From positions 248,001-312,000 of the forward strand of contig NZ_RQZG01000001.1 of the NCBI RefSeq assembly GCF_003859805.1: DNA of 64,000 nucleotides, in the 5' to 3' direction. The stretch's first letter is position 1. Each line of letters starts with the position of its first letter. The notes below the pieces were generated by a model. The model had not been told where the DNA came from and did not search any database. It worked only from the letters and a program-made list of their open reading frames with translations. This document shows positions 16,853-25,499 of this stretch, piece by piece. Source of the stretch: Arachnia propionica. GTDB taxonomy: Bacteria; Actinomycetota; Actinomycetes; Propionibacteriales; Propionibacteriaceae. The position numbers and the translations under genes are program-made.

Positions 16853-17443
16853 TCAACGTCTCGCTTCGAGCAGGTAGATGGCGGAGCTGGCCCGCCAGTT
16901 GGCGCCCAGGGCTCGGGCGCGCAGTGGGTGCCCGTTCTCGTCGAGGGGGATCCACCGGGAGATGTCGAGCCGGAGGGTGTCGAACAGCGGTGCGAGGTCC
17001 TGCAACGAGGTGTAGTGGAGGTTCGGGGTGTCGTACCACTGGTAGGGCAGATGTCTCGTCACCGGCATCCGGCCACGCAACAGGCGCAGCCGGTTCCGCC
17101 AGTGGACGAAGTTCGGCATCGAGACCACGCACCGACGGGCGATGCGGGAGATGTCACGCAGCACCTGTGCGGGACGCTGCAGGTTCTGCAGGGTCCCGGA
17201 GAGCACCACCACGTCGTATGAGTCGTCGGCGAACTGGTAGAGCTGGGTGTTGATGTCGAGGTCGATGACATCGACCCCTCGTCGCAGCGCGGCCAGGAAC
17301 CGTCCCTCCTCGATCTCGACGCCGGTGCCGGTACCGCCGCGTGCTGCCAGCAGCCGCAACAGCTCACCGTCACCACACCCGAGGTCGAGGACCCGCGAAC
17401 CGGCGGGAATCAGGTCGGCGATGAGCCGTAGGTCGGTCCTCAC
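16853..17443 (-). CDS. metW: Methionine biosynthesis protein MetW
   Basis: 196 residues, class I methyltransferase-like fold with the SAM motif 'GSRVLDLGCGDGELLRLL' at residues 15-32 and the MetW signature 'MPNFVHWRNRLRLLRGRMPV' plus 'YQWYDTPNLHYTSLQD'. MetW works with MetX to make homoserine acetylation or succinylation efficient in several bacteria; its biochemical role is not settled. Its start overlaps the metX stop by 4 nt (ATGA), the usual metXW pair. It abuts lnt without a gap. Confidence 0.93.
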   Translation of the reverse strand: MRTDLRLIADLIPAGSRVLDLGCGDGELLRLLAARGGTGTGVEIEEGRFLAALRRGVDVIDLDINTQLYQFADDSYDVVVLSGTLQNLQRPAQVLRDISRIARRCVVSMPNFVHWRNRLRLLRGRMPVTRHLPYQWYDTPNLHYTSLQDLAPLFDTLRLDISRWIPLDENGHPLRARALGANWRASSAIYLLEARR

Positions 17444-18570
17444 GAGGTTCCCTCCTCGAACGCCCGGTCCAGGAAGGCCCGGATGGTCGCGTGGTAGGCC
17501 GGGATCTCCAGCAGGAAGGAGTCATGGCCCCATGGCGAGTGGATCTCCCGGAACGACGTCGGCAGCCCGGCCTGCTCCAGGTGGGCAACGATGCGTCGTG
17601 ACTGGCTGGTGCTGAATCGCCAGTCGCTGTCGAAACTCATGACGAGGAATTTCACCGGATCGGCCCGCAGGGCCTCGAGGGCATCCGTGGCGGCGAAGGG
17701 GTCGAAGTAGTCCATCACACGCGTCAGGTACAGGTAGCTCAGGGCGTCGAAGCGGGTGAGGAATGCCTCTCCCTGGTGTTCCAGGTAGCTCTCGACCGCG
17801 AAGTCGACACCGAAGCCGGGGTCGAGCCGTCCTGCCTGCGCGGCACGCCCGAACTTCTCGCTGAAGGCCTCCTCGGACAGATAGGTGATGTGGGCCATCA
17901 TCCGGGCCACCGACAGGCCTCGGTGGGGGGACGTCCCGAGGCTGGCGAAGCGCCCTTCCCTGAACTCGGGATCGCGCATGATCGCCTGCCTGCCGACGGC
18001 GGAGAAGGCGATGTTCTCCGCCGTGAGTCGGGAGGACGCGGCGATGATGACGGCGTTGTCGACCTCCTGAGGGTGCGACAACGTCCACTGCAGGACCTGC
18101 ATCCCGCCGAGTGAGCCCCCGAGCAGCACCGCCCACTTCTCGATTCCGAGGTGCCGACCGAGCCCACGGTGCACCGACACGAAGTCGGACATCGTGAGCA
18201 GGGGGAAGTCCAGGCCGTAGGCGCTCCCCGTCCCCGGGTCCACCGACGAGGGTCCCGTGGTGCCGCGGCAACCCCCCAGGATGTTGGCGCACACCACGAA
18301 CCAGCGGTCGGTGTCAACCGGTTTGCCGGGGCCGATGAGATTGTCCCACCAGCCCGGGCGACGATCCCCCTCACGCGGTCCTGCCGCATGGGCGTCACCG
18401 GTCAGGGCATGGCAGACGAACACCGCGTTGGAGCGGGTGGTGTTCAAGGTGCCGTAGGTCTCGTAGGAGACGTCGACCTCGGCAAGGCGGGCACCGCTGG
18501 CGAGCACCAGCGGATCGTCAGGGGTGTGGAGGCGGATGGTCTCCGCCACCGTGTTGAGCGGGTCGGACAC
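17440..18570 (-). CDS. metX: Homoserine O-acyltransferase MetX
   Basis: 376 residues, alpha/beta-hydrolase fold. It acylates homoserine (acetyl-CoA or succinyl-CoA) as the first committed step to methionine. Motifs: 'VSYETYGTLNTTRSNAVFVC', 'HALTGDAHAAG', the nucleophile elbow 'LLGGSLGGMQVLQW', Asp in 'SFDSDWRFSTSQSR' and His in 'SPWGHDSFLLE'. Whether acetyl or succinyl donor is used depends on a few active-site residues that I have not resolved. Lies 2 nt after metY. Confidence 0.95.
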   Translation of the reverse strand: MSDPLNTVAETIRLHTPDDPLVLASGARLAEVDVSYETYGTLNTTRSNAVFVCHALTGDAHAAGPREGDRRPGWWDNLIGPGKPVDTDRWFVVCANILGGCRGTTGPSSVDPGTGSAYGLDFPLLTMSDFVSVHRGLGRHLGIEKWAVLLGGSLGGMQVLQWTLSHPQEVDNAVIIAASSRLTAENIAFSAVGRQAIMRDPEFREGRFASLGTSPHRGLSVARMMAHITYLSEEAFSEKFGRAAQAGRLDPGFGVDFAVESYLEHQGEAFLTRFDALSYLYLTRVMDYFDPFAATDALEALRADPVKFLVMSFDSDWRFSTSQSRRIVAHLEQAGLPTSFREIHSPWGHDSFLLEIPAYHATIRAFLDRAFEEGTS

Positions 18571-18572
18571 GT

Positions 18573-19853
18573 TCAGAGCTGGTCCAGCGCCCGGTCGAGG
18601 TCGGCGATGAGGTCGTCGACGTGCTCGATGCCCACGGACAGTCGAACCATCTCGGCCGGGACCCCGGCCGCTCTCAACTCCTCCTCGTCGAGCTGGGAGT
18701 GGGTGGTCGAGGCGCTGTGGATGACCAAGGACTTCGCATCACCGATGTTGGCCAGGTGGCTGAACAGCTCCAGGGATTCCACGAATCGGGCCCCGGCCTC
18801 GCGACCGGCCGCCAACCCGAAGGAGACCAGGCCCCCGAAGCCACCACGCAGCACGCGCTTGGCGATCTCGTGCGAGGCACTGGAGGGCAGCCCCGGATGG
18901 TTCACCCAGGCCACCTCCTCGCGGCCTTCGAGATGTCGGGCGATGGCCAGCGCGTTCGCGCAGTGCCGTTCCATCCGCAGGTGCAGCGTCTCCAGGCCCT
19001 GCAACATCAGCCATGCGTTGAACGGCGCGATGGCGGCACCGGTGTTGCGGAGCATGACGGTGCGGGCCCGGGTGATGAACGCCGCCTGTCCGGCGGCCTC
19101 GCTCCAGACCACGCCGTGGTAGGCCTCGTCGGGACCGGTGAGTCCGGGGAAACGTGCTGCGTTGGCGCTCCAGTCGAAGGCACCGGAGTCCACGATCACC
19201 CCGCCCAGCGAGGTGCCGTGACCACCGATGTACTTGGTGGCGGAGTGGACGACGATGTCGGCCCCGAGCTCGAAGGCGCGGGTGAGCATCGGGGTGGCGA
19301 CGGTGTTGTCGAGGACCAGGGGAAGGCCGTGGGCATGGGCGGCCGCGGCCCAGGCCTCGACGTCGATGACGTTGAGGGCCGGATTGCCGATGGTCTCCCC
19401 GAAGACCAGCCGGGTGCGGTCATCGACGAGGCCCGTCAGGTCGCCGGGGCGTGCCGGGTCGACGAAGCGAACCTCGATGTCGAACTGGGCCAGGGTGTGG
19501 GCGAACAGCGCGAAGGTGCCCCCGTAGAGGGTGGACAGGGCCACGATGTTGTCCCCGGAACGGGCCAGGGTCAGCACCGTGTAGGTGATGGCGGCCGCCC
19601 CGGAGGCGGTGGCGAGTGCTCCCACTCCTCCCTCGAGTGCGGTCATGCGCTCCTCGAACACGTTCTGGGTCGGGTTCATGATCCGGGTGTAGATGTTGCC
19701 CGGGCGGCGCAGGGCGAACAGGTCAGCCGCATGCTCCGCGTCGTCGAAGACGTAACTGGCCGTCTGGTGGATGGGAACCGCACGGGCGTTGCTGCCGGGA
19801 TCCGCCGACTCCTGTCCGGCATGGACGGTGAGGGTCTCGAGGTGGCGTTTCAT
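18573..19853 (-). CDS. metY: O-acetylhomoserine aminocarboxypropyltransferase (sulfhydrylase)
   Basis: 426 residues, Cys/Met-metabolism PLP enzyme. It converts O-acylhomoserine and sulfide directly into homocysteine, bypassing cystathionine. The PLP lysine is in 'IVVHSATKYIGGHGTSLGG'; other blocks are 'HLETLTVHAGQESADP', 'YTRIMNPTQNVFEERM', 'LALARSGDNIVALSTLYGGT'-like region and 'LSVGIEHVDDLIADLDRAL' at the end. With metX and metW it forms a direct-sulfhydrylation cluster, and MetH in this window finishes methionine. Its ATG overlaps the mrpG stop by 4 nt, so it is coupled to the antiporter genes. Confidence 0.95.
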   Translation of the reverse strand: MKRHLETLTVHAGQESADPGSNARAVPIHQTASYVFDDAEHAADLFALRRPGNIYTRIMNPTQNVFEERMTALEGGVGALATASGAAAITYTVLTLARSGDNIVALSTLYGGTFALFAHTLAQFDIEVRFVDPARPGDLTGLVDDRTRLVFGETIGNPALNVIDVEAWAAAAHAHGLPLVLDNTVATPMLTRAFELGADIVVHSATKYIGGHGTSLGGVIVDSGAFDWSANAARFPGLTGPDEAYHGVVWSEAAGQAAFITRARTVMLRNTGAAIAPFNAWLMLQGLETLHLRMERHCANALAIARHLEGREEVAWVNHPGLPSSASHEIAKRVLRGGFGGLVSFGLAAGREAGARFVESLELFSHLANIGDAKSLVIHSASTTHSQLDEEELRAAGVPAEMVRLSVGIEHVDDLIADLDRALDQL

Positions 19854-20194
19854 CCGTCACTCCTCAGATCATTGGGCTGCGTGTCGGGCTCCAGTGTCGC
19901 ATCTGAGCGGCAGGTGGCGCGCGCGAGGACGTTCGAGGCGACGGAACTGACCATCACCAGCGCCACGACGGTGACGGCGGTCTTGACCCACAGCATGAGG
20001 TCGAAGCCGCTCTCGACGGTCCAACCGAGGGCCACCGCCACGACGATCATCGGAGCGCCGAAGGCCGTGGCGGGGCCCAGGACGTTGATGCGGGACAGGG
20101 CGTCCTTGACACGGAACACGGCCACGCCGACGGCGAGGAAGAACAGCGCCCCGGTGATGGCCAGCACCCCGGCCAGGATCTCGAGCACGATCAT
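19850..20194 (-). CDS. mnhG: Na+/H+ antiporter subunit G
   Basis: 114 residues with three predicted membrane segments ('LEILAGVLAITGALFFLAVG', 'TAFGAPMIVVAVALGWTV', 'VKTAVTVVALVMVSSVASNV') and the MrpG/PhaG signature 'VFRVKDALSRINVLG'. Last subunit gene of the multi-subunit cation/proton antiporter, which exports Na+ and maintains pH homeostasis at the cytoplasmic membrane. Overlaps mnhF and metY by 4 nt each. Confidence 0.92.
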   Translation of the reverse strand: MIVLEILAGVLAITGALFFLAVGVAVFRVKDALSRINVLGPATAFGAPMIVVAVALGWTVESGFDLMLWVKTAVTVVALVMVSSVASNVLARATCRSDATLEPDTQPNDLRSDG

Positions 20195-20451
20195 CGCTGC
20201 CCCCTCGTGATGATGCGGGCCAGGGCAATGGTGGCGAGGATCCCGAGGACGGCGGCGAGCAACGCCAGGTCGACGCTGACGCTCGAGGCCTGTGTCATGC
20301 CGAACAGGGCGAGGAGCCCGAGGCAGGAGAAGAAGACCAGATCCCCCACGACGGCGCGGGTGGCGGAGTCACGGGCGGTGATCAGCCGGACCATGCCGAC
20401 CAGGATGGTGATCGACAGCACCCCGCCGGCGATCCAGAACGCAGTGATCAT
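20191..20451 (-). CDS. mnhF: Na+/H+ antiporter subunit F
   Basis: 86 residues from the ATG at 20451 (a longer frame upstream is out-of-phase sequence of mnhE). Three membrane helices: 'FWIAGGVLSITILVGMVRLI', 'VGDLVFFSCLGLLALFGM', 'LALLAAVLGILATIALARII', with the MrpF motif 'RDSATRAVVGDLV'. Stop/start overlaps on both sides place it strictly in the Mrp operon. Confidence 0.9.
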   Translation of the reverse strand: MITAFWIAGGVLSITILVGMVRLITARDSATRAVVGDLVFFSCLGLLALFGMTQASSVSVDLALLAAVLGILATIALARIITRGQR

Positions 20452-20801
20452 GACCGCTCCTCCACGACTCCGTCTCGGCGCAGGGCACGCAGCAGGTACC
20501 ACTCCAGCTCGGCCAGGCCCTCCTCGACCGAGGAGCGTTCGTTGTCGAACAGGCTGTGGACGAACACCGAGACCTCCTCCCCGCCCGGAGTTCCGCACAC
20601 CCCGAGCACCAGGGTGCCGGGTGTGATGGTGATGGCCGAGGTGAACAGGGCCAGTTCGAGTTCCGACGCGGCGCGGGAACGGTACTCCACGATGGCGGGG
20701 CTGCGCCGACCGGTGACCGCCAGGACGACCACGCGCAGGGACCCGGCGGCGATCTGGAGGCTCAGGTACCACAACCAGCGCAGGAAACGCAGCACGATCA
20801 T
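20448..20801 (-). CDS. mnhE: Na+/H+ antiporter subunit E
   Basis: 117 residues from the ATG at 20801. Short for MrpE: an N-terminal membrane segment ('IVLRFLRWLWYLSLQIAAGS') followed by the conserved 'FTSAITITPGTLVLGV' and a cytoplasmic tail 'VFVHSLFDNERSSVEEGLAE'. MrpE subunits of actinobacteria with a fused MrpA are often shortened like this. Overlaps mnhD and mnhF by 4 nt. Confidence 0.9.
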   Translation of the reverse strand: MIVLRFLRWLWYLSLQIAAGSLRVVVLAVTGRRSPAIVEYRSRAASELELALFTSAITITPGTLVLGVCGTPGGEEVSVFVHSLFDNERSSVEEGLAELEWYLLRALRRDGVVEERS

Positions 20802-22306
20802 CCCATCACCGCCTTCACGTACTGGGCGGTGTCGATGAGATTGGCAGCAGCGGTCTCGAGGATCGGCCACACCCACCCGATCCCGAGGAACAGGCCCAGT
20901 GAGACGCCGACGAGCAGGATCGCCGGGGCCTGGAAGCGCTTTTCGACCCTCGCATCGTCCGCGATGGGGGTGGGGGTACCACGTGAGGTGGTGGGGTCGT
21001 CGGGCAGGTAGTCCTTCATCGGGGCCCCCCAGAACGCCTCACGCCACACCCGCTGCAGGGCCATGGCGGAGACCACCGAGGCCAGGACGATGGCCCCGAG
21101 CAGCCACCAACGGGTCGGTTCGTTTGACGATGCGGAACTCAGCACGAGACCGACCTTTCCCCACAGCCCGGAGGTCGGTGGCAGGCCGACGAGGGAGACG
21201 AAACCGACGGCCACCGTCGCCGCGAGCCACGGATCGCGTTTCATCAGGCCACTCAACCTGTCGAAACGCCCTGAGCCGTAGGTGTGCTCGATCGCACCGG
21301 CGGCGAGCACCAGGGCACCCATCGTGATCATGTGGTGGACCATGTAGAACAGACCGGCGGCGAGCGCACCCTCGGTGAGCACCACCACACCGATGAGGAT
21401 CTGGCCCACCCCGGCAACCATCTGGAAGGCCAGGGCCCCGCGGATGCGTTTCTCGCCGAAGGTGGACAGGGATCCGATCACGATGGTGGCGACCACGAGG
21501 ACCGCCAGCACCGGCAACCACGGGGCGGGGCCGTCGAAGATGGTGAGGTAGATCCGGTAGACCGCGTACAACGACACCTTCGTGTGGACCCCTGCGAACA
21601 GGGACATGATCCCGGCGGAGGTCGCCGGATAGGCGCGGGGCAACCAGCCGTGCACCGGTACCACTCCGGCCTTGACCAGCAGGGCGAACATGATGACCCC
21701 GGTGGCCAGCGAGATCTGTGGGTCGCCGCCACGGTTGGCCAGGGCGGCCAGGTTCACCGTTCCGGCGGCGCCGTAGAGCAGCCCGACCCCGAGCAGCAGG
21801 ATGGTCGAGGTGATGATGTTGACGATGATGAACATGCGTCCGATGCCGAGCCGTCGCCAGTATCCCGTGACCGCCACCAGCGCATAGGACGGCAGCAGCA
21901 TGACCTCGACCCACACGAAGAGGTTGAACAGGTCCCCGGTGAGGATGGCACCGTTGACCCCGGCGCTGAGCATGAGGATCAGGGGGACGACGAAACGGTA
22001 GCGGTCCTCCCCGGTCAGCATGAGGAACACCGATGAGACGAGGCTCATGAACGAGGTGGCCACGAGCATGACGGCGCTCAGGGTGTCCGAGACGAACACG
22101 ATGCCGACGCCGGGAAGGTAGGAACCGACGGAGTGGGACACGACCGGGGTGCCCCGGTGGGCCAGCAGCAGGGCCAGCCCACCAGCCAGGATCCCGAGGG
22201 AACAGACCAGCAGCAGCAGTCGCTGCGTCAGGGCATGTCGGAGCAGGACCGTGGCACCCGCCAGGAGGAGCGGGATCGCTGCGAAGAGAGGGAGAACTGC
22301 GCTCAT
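20798..22306 (-). CDS. mnhD: Na+/H+ antiporter subunit D
   Basis: 502 residues with about 14 membrane segments, homologous to the NuoM/NuoN proton-pumping subunits of complex I. Conserved family blocks: 'LFNLFVWVEVMLLPSYALVA' (glutamate in helix 5), 'FALLVKAGVVPVHGWLPRAY' (lysine and PxHxWLP), 'FAGVHTKVSLYAVYR' and 'FYMVHHMITMGALVLAAG'. It forms one of the two ion-translocating cores of the antiporter with subunit A. Confidence 0.95.
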   Translation of the reverse strand: MSAVLPLFAAIPLLLAGATVLLRHALTQRLLLLVCSLGILAGGLALLLAHRGTPVVSHSVGSYLPGVGIVFVSDTLSAVMLVATSFMSLVSSVFLMLTGEDRYRFVVPLILMLSAGVNGAILTGDLFNLFVWVEVMLLPSYALVAVTGYWRRLGIGRMFIIVNIITSTILLLGVGLLYGAAGTVNLAALANRGGDPQISLATGVIMFALLVKAGVVPVHGWLPRAYPATSAGIMSLFAGVHTKVSLYAVYRIYLTIFDGPAPWLPVLAVLVVATIVIGSLSTFGEKRIRGALAFQMVAGVGQILIGVVVLTEGALAAGLFYMVHHMITMGALVLAAGAIEHTYGSGRFDRLSGLMKRDPWLAATVAVGFVSLVGLPPTSGLWGKVGLVLSSASSNEPTRWWLLGAIVLASVVSAMALQRVWREAFWGAPMKDYLPDDPTTSRGTPTPIADDARVEKRFQAPAILLVGVSLGLFLGIGWVWPILETAAANLIDTAQYVKAVMG

Positions 22307-22635
22307 GCCTGCCTGCTCTCCCCCGTCTCCGGGTGCCGTGTCAGCATGTCGTCACGTCCGATCACCGCCATCGCGAGCATGAGGATGGTCACCGCGAGGG
22401 TGATGACGATGGCGGTCAGGACGAAGGCCTGGGGAAGGGGGTCCGCGAAGGAGGCGATGTCGGTGCCGTCGGTGATGGGCTCAGCGCGCCAGCCGGGAAC
22501 TCCGGTGACGAGCAGCGTGAAGTTCGCGGCATGGCTGAGCAGGCTGAGCCCGAACACGGCACGCACCATGGAGCGCTGCAGCAGCAGGTACACCCCGCCG
22601 GTGACCAGCACGAAGATCGTCGCGATGAGGATCAC
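22303..22635 (-). CDS. mnhC: Na+/H+ antiporter subunit C
   Basis: 110 residues from a GTG at 22635 inside the mnhA stop region (GTGA overlap). NuoK-like, three membrane segments: 'ILIATIFVLVTGGVYLLLQR', 'VFGLSLLSHAANFTLLVTGV', 'AFVLTAIVITLAVTILMLAM'. The 'DPLPQAFVLTAIVI' block is characteristic of MrpC. The in-frame upstream extension is a shadow of mnhA. Confidence 0.92.
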   Translation of the reverse strand: MILIATIFVLVTGGVYLLLQRSMVRAVFGLSLLSHAANFTLLVTGVPGWRAEPITDGTDIASFADPLPQAFVLTAIVITLAVTILMLAMAVIGRDDMLTRHPETGESRQA

Positions 22636-25460
22636 GGGTGCATCTCCTCCCCCCGCACGGTCTCGAGCGGTCCCGGCAGCTCTCCCTCCAACGACTCGTC
22701 CACGCGTTCCCTCGTGCCCTCTCCACCAGCGGTGGTGCCCCGCGTGGTTCCCAACAGGTTGACCGAGATCATGATGAGCCCGACGACGGCGAGGTAGACC
22801 CCGGCGTCGAAGATCATCGAGGTGGTCAGGTGGATCCCGAGCACCGTGCCGTGGATGGGCTCCAGGAAGGAACCGGCCACGCCGAGGCCCAGCAGACCGG
22901 TGCTGACCGCGACGAGGATGCCGCCACCGATGAGGACCAGCGGGAGTCGTGGCGGACCGATCTGACGATCCTTGGTGGTCGACAGGTAGATCAGCCCGAT
23001 CACCGAGGAGGCCACGAGGGCGGCGTTGAAACCACCGCCTGGGCTGTTGTGTCCCCGCCAGAACAGCGCGATGGAGATCAGGATCAGCACGGGAACGATC
23101 ACCTTGAGCATCACCCTCAGCCCGATGGCGTTCGGATGGGGGTCGAGGATGGCACGACTGGCCCTGGAGTTCGGGTCCTGGTTGATCCACAGCCGGGAGA
23201 CCGGCAGGGCGTCGCGGTCATCGATCGGTGGGTCCAGGTAGCGGTCCCGAACCGTCGACAGGATGGCGAGCATCGCCACCCCCGCCATGCCGAGCACACT
23301 CAGTTCCCCGAGGGTGTCGAAGCCACGGAACTCGACGAGGATCACGTTGACGACGTTCTGGCCCGCGGAGAGCGCCTCGGTGTTGCCGAGGAAGTAGTCG
23401 GCGAGGCGGGACCGCTCCCGCCGGGCGACCAGGGCCCACACCAGGGCTGACACCCCGGCTCCGACCAGGACGGAGGCGCCGAGGGTGATCAGGCTGCGGT
23501 CGGTGCGACGGGGCGGGAACCGGGCCGGCAGTTTCTGGAGCACCAGCATGATGACGATGATGGTGAGGCTCTCCACGAGCAGCTGGGTCATCGCGACGTC
23601 CGGGGCACCGAGTGCCAGGATCTGCACGGTGGCGAGGATGCCCACCGCCGAGAGGGAGACCACGGCTCCCAGCCGGACCCGGGAGATGCACACCCCGAGG
23701 GTGGCGACCGTGATGAGGAGGAACAGCACGAGGTCGATGGGACGGCTGAGGCCGCCGAGCTGTGGCGGCAGTCCCTGTCGGTTCGCTGCCCATGTCCCCA
23801 CCAGTCCCAGCACCCCGAGGCCACCGAGGATCGGGATGACGTGTCGGGTGACGGTGTCGGTGGCCACCAGCCGGTCGACCGCGGTGCCGAGACGATGTGT
23901 CGCGGTCTCCAGGTGCCGGATCACCGTCGGACCGTCGGGCAGATGACGGTGCCGGGCGATCCACGACGCGATGCGTTGTCGTTGCCATGTCGTGAGAGCC
24001 CCGAGGACGATGACGACGACGGTGGCGATCAGCTCCGCACCGATCCCGTGCCAGACCAGTACTCCCGGCAGGAACACGGCGATCACGGACACCGCGATGG
24101 GGGTGGCCGCGGAGGCGACCAGCACCGGGTCATGGCTGTTCGTCTCGCGATCCGGATCCGGGCCGTCGACGAAGATACCGAGCAGGGCCCGTGCACAGTA
24201 GAGGAAGGTGAGCACGGAGCCCAGGGTGGCGACGACGAGCAGGACGAGCCCGGGGGTGACGTGGGCCTCGTGCAGCGCTGCCAGCACCGCTTCCTTCGAG
24301 GCGAATCCGAGCATGGGGGGCAGCCCCGCCATGGAGGCGGTGCCGAGCAGCATGAAGGCGAAGGTCACGGGGAGGCGTCGGTACAGCGCGGGCGGGAAGC
24401 GCCGCAGGTCTCGCGTACCGGTGGCGTGGTCGACGACCCCGACCAGCATGAACAGTCCGGACTTGAACAGGGCGTGGGCGATGGTGTGGAAGGTGGCAGC
24501 GCTGAGGGCGTGCTCGGTGCCCACTCCGATGGTGGCGGTGATCAACCCCAGCTGGGAGACCGTGGAGTAGGCCATCAGCTTCTTCACGTCGGTCTGCTGC
24601 AGTGCGCACCAGCCTCCGATGATCATCGTGGCCAACCCCACCGGGGTGAGGAACCAGTTCCAGATCGGCACCTCGTGGAAGGCGGGGCTGAACCGGAGCA
24701 TCAGGAAGATGCCGGCCTTGACCACCGCTGCGGCGTGGAGGTAGGCGCTGACCGGGGTGACGGCGGCCATCGCATCGGGCAGCCACACGTGGAACGGGAA
24801 CTGGGCGGCCTTCGTGCAGGCGGCGACGGCGACCAGGAACGCGACCAGCGTCGCGAAACCGGGATCCTCGGCCCACACCGTCGAGGTGAGCACCCCGCTC
24901 ACCTGGGTGGTACCGAGCCGCGCCCAGGTCAGGCAGATCGCGACCAGCAGCACCACTCCCCCGGTGAAGGTGATGAGCAGGGTCCGCATCGAGGGTCCCT
25001 CGGCCCCGTGGCCCGAACGGGCGATCAGCAGGAAGGAGGCCAGCGAGGTGATCTCCCAGCAGATGAACAGCACCACGAGGTCATCGGCTGCCACGAGCCC
25101 CACCATCGCGATGGTGAAGGCCACCATCACCAGGTAGAAACTCCGATGTCTCCCCCGGTGCAGGTACCGGGTGGCGAAGACCAGCACCACGGCGCCGATG
25201 AGCAGTGCGAGCATGCTGAACACCGCCGCCGTGGCGTCGTAGGTGAAGGCGAGTCGGATGCCGAGCCGGGGCACCCAGTCGTGGACCCACGAGGTGGCCC
25301 GGCCCGCCAGGGCCCGTTGCGCATCGGGGGCGAGGATGGCGGCGCAGGCGATGTAGACGGCCGCCAGGAACCAGCCCGTGTGCCGGTCCATCACCCTGGT
25401 GAGACTCGGGGTCACGAGCAGGGCGGCTCCGAGGAGGCACAGGGAGATCAAGACAGTCAT
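22632..25460 (-). CDS. mnhA: Na+/H+ antiporter subunit A fused to subunit B
   Basis: 942 residues. Residues 1 to about 500 are the NuoL-like MrpA channel: 'LVLFICWEITSLASFLLIA', 'KAAQFPFHVWLPDAMAAVTP', 'VSAYLHAAAVVKAGIFLMLR', 'LMAYSTVSQLGLI', 'FHTIAHALFKSGLFMLVGVV'. The later part adds the C-terminal MrpA helices ('GAPDVAMTQLLVESLTIIVI') and a complete MrpB domain, recognised from 'FWRGHNSPGGGFNAALVASS' near residue 800. There is no separate mnhB gene, so B is supplied by the fusion, as in several actinobacteria. First gene of the run A-C-D-E-F-G-metY-metX-metW-lnt-ppm1-fxsA. Confidence 0.95.
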   Translation of the reverse strand: MTVLISLCLLGAALLVTPSLTRVMDRHTGWFLAAVYIACAAILAPDAQRALAGRATSWVHDWVPRLGIRLAFTYDATAAVFSMLALLIGAVVLVFATRYLHRGRHRSFYLVMVAFTIAMVGLVAADDLVVLFICWEITSLASFLLIARSGHGAEGPSMRTLLITFTGGVVLLVAICLTWARLGTTQVSGVLTSTVWAEDPGFATLVAFLVAVAACTKAAQFPFHVWLPDAMAAVTPVSAYLHAAAVVKAGIFLMLRFSPAFHEVPIWNWFLTPVGLATMIIGGWCALQQTDVKKLMAYSTVSQLGLITATIGVGTEHALSAATFHTIAHALFKSGLFMLVGVVDHATGTRDLRRFPPALYRRLPVTFAFMLLGTASMAGLPPMLGFASKEAVLAALHEAHVTPGLVLLVVATLGSVLTFLYCARALLGIFVDGPDPDRETNSHDPVLVASAATPIAVSVIAVFLPGVLVWHGIGAELIATVVVIVLGALTTWQRQRIASWIARHRHLPDGPTVIRHLETATHRLGTAVDRLVATDTVTRHVIPILGGLGVLGLVGTWAANRQGLPPQLGGLSRPIDLVLFLLITVATLGVCISRVRLGAVVSLSAVGILATVQILALGAPDVAMTQLLVESLTIIVIMLVLQKLPARFPPRRTDRSLITLGASVLVGAGVSALVWALVARRERSRLADYFLGNTEALSAGQNVVNVILVEFRGFDTLGELSVLGMAGVAMLAILSTVRDRYLDPPIDDRDALPVSRLWINQDPNSRASRAILDPHPNAIGLRVMLKVIVPVLILISIALFWRGHNSPGGGFNAALVASSVIGLIYLSTTKDRQIGPPRLPLVLIGGGILVAVSTGLLGLGVAGSFLEPIHGTVLGIHLTTSMIFDAGVYLAVVGLIMISVNLLGTTRGTTAGGEGTRERVDESLEGELPGPLETVRGEEMHP

Positions 25461-25499
25461 TTGGACACCGATCCTACCGTGATCGAATCCGGGGGATCA

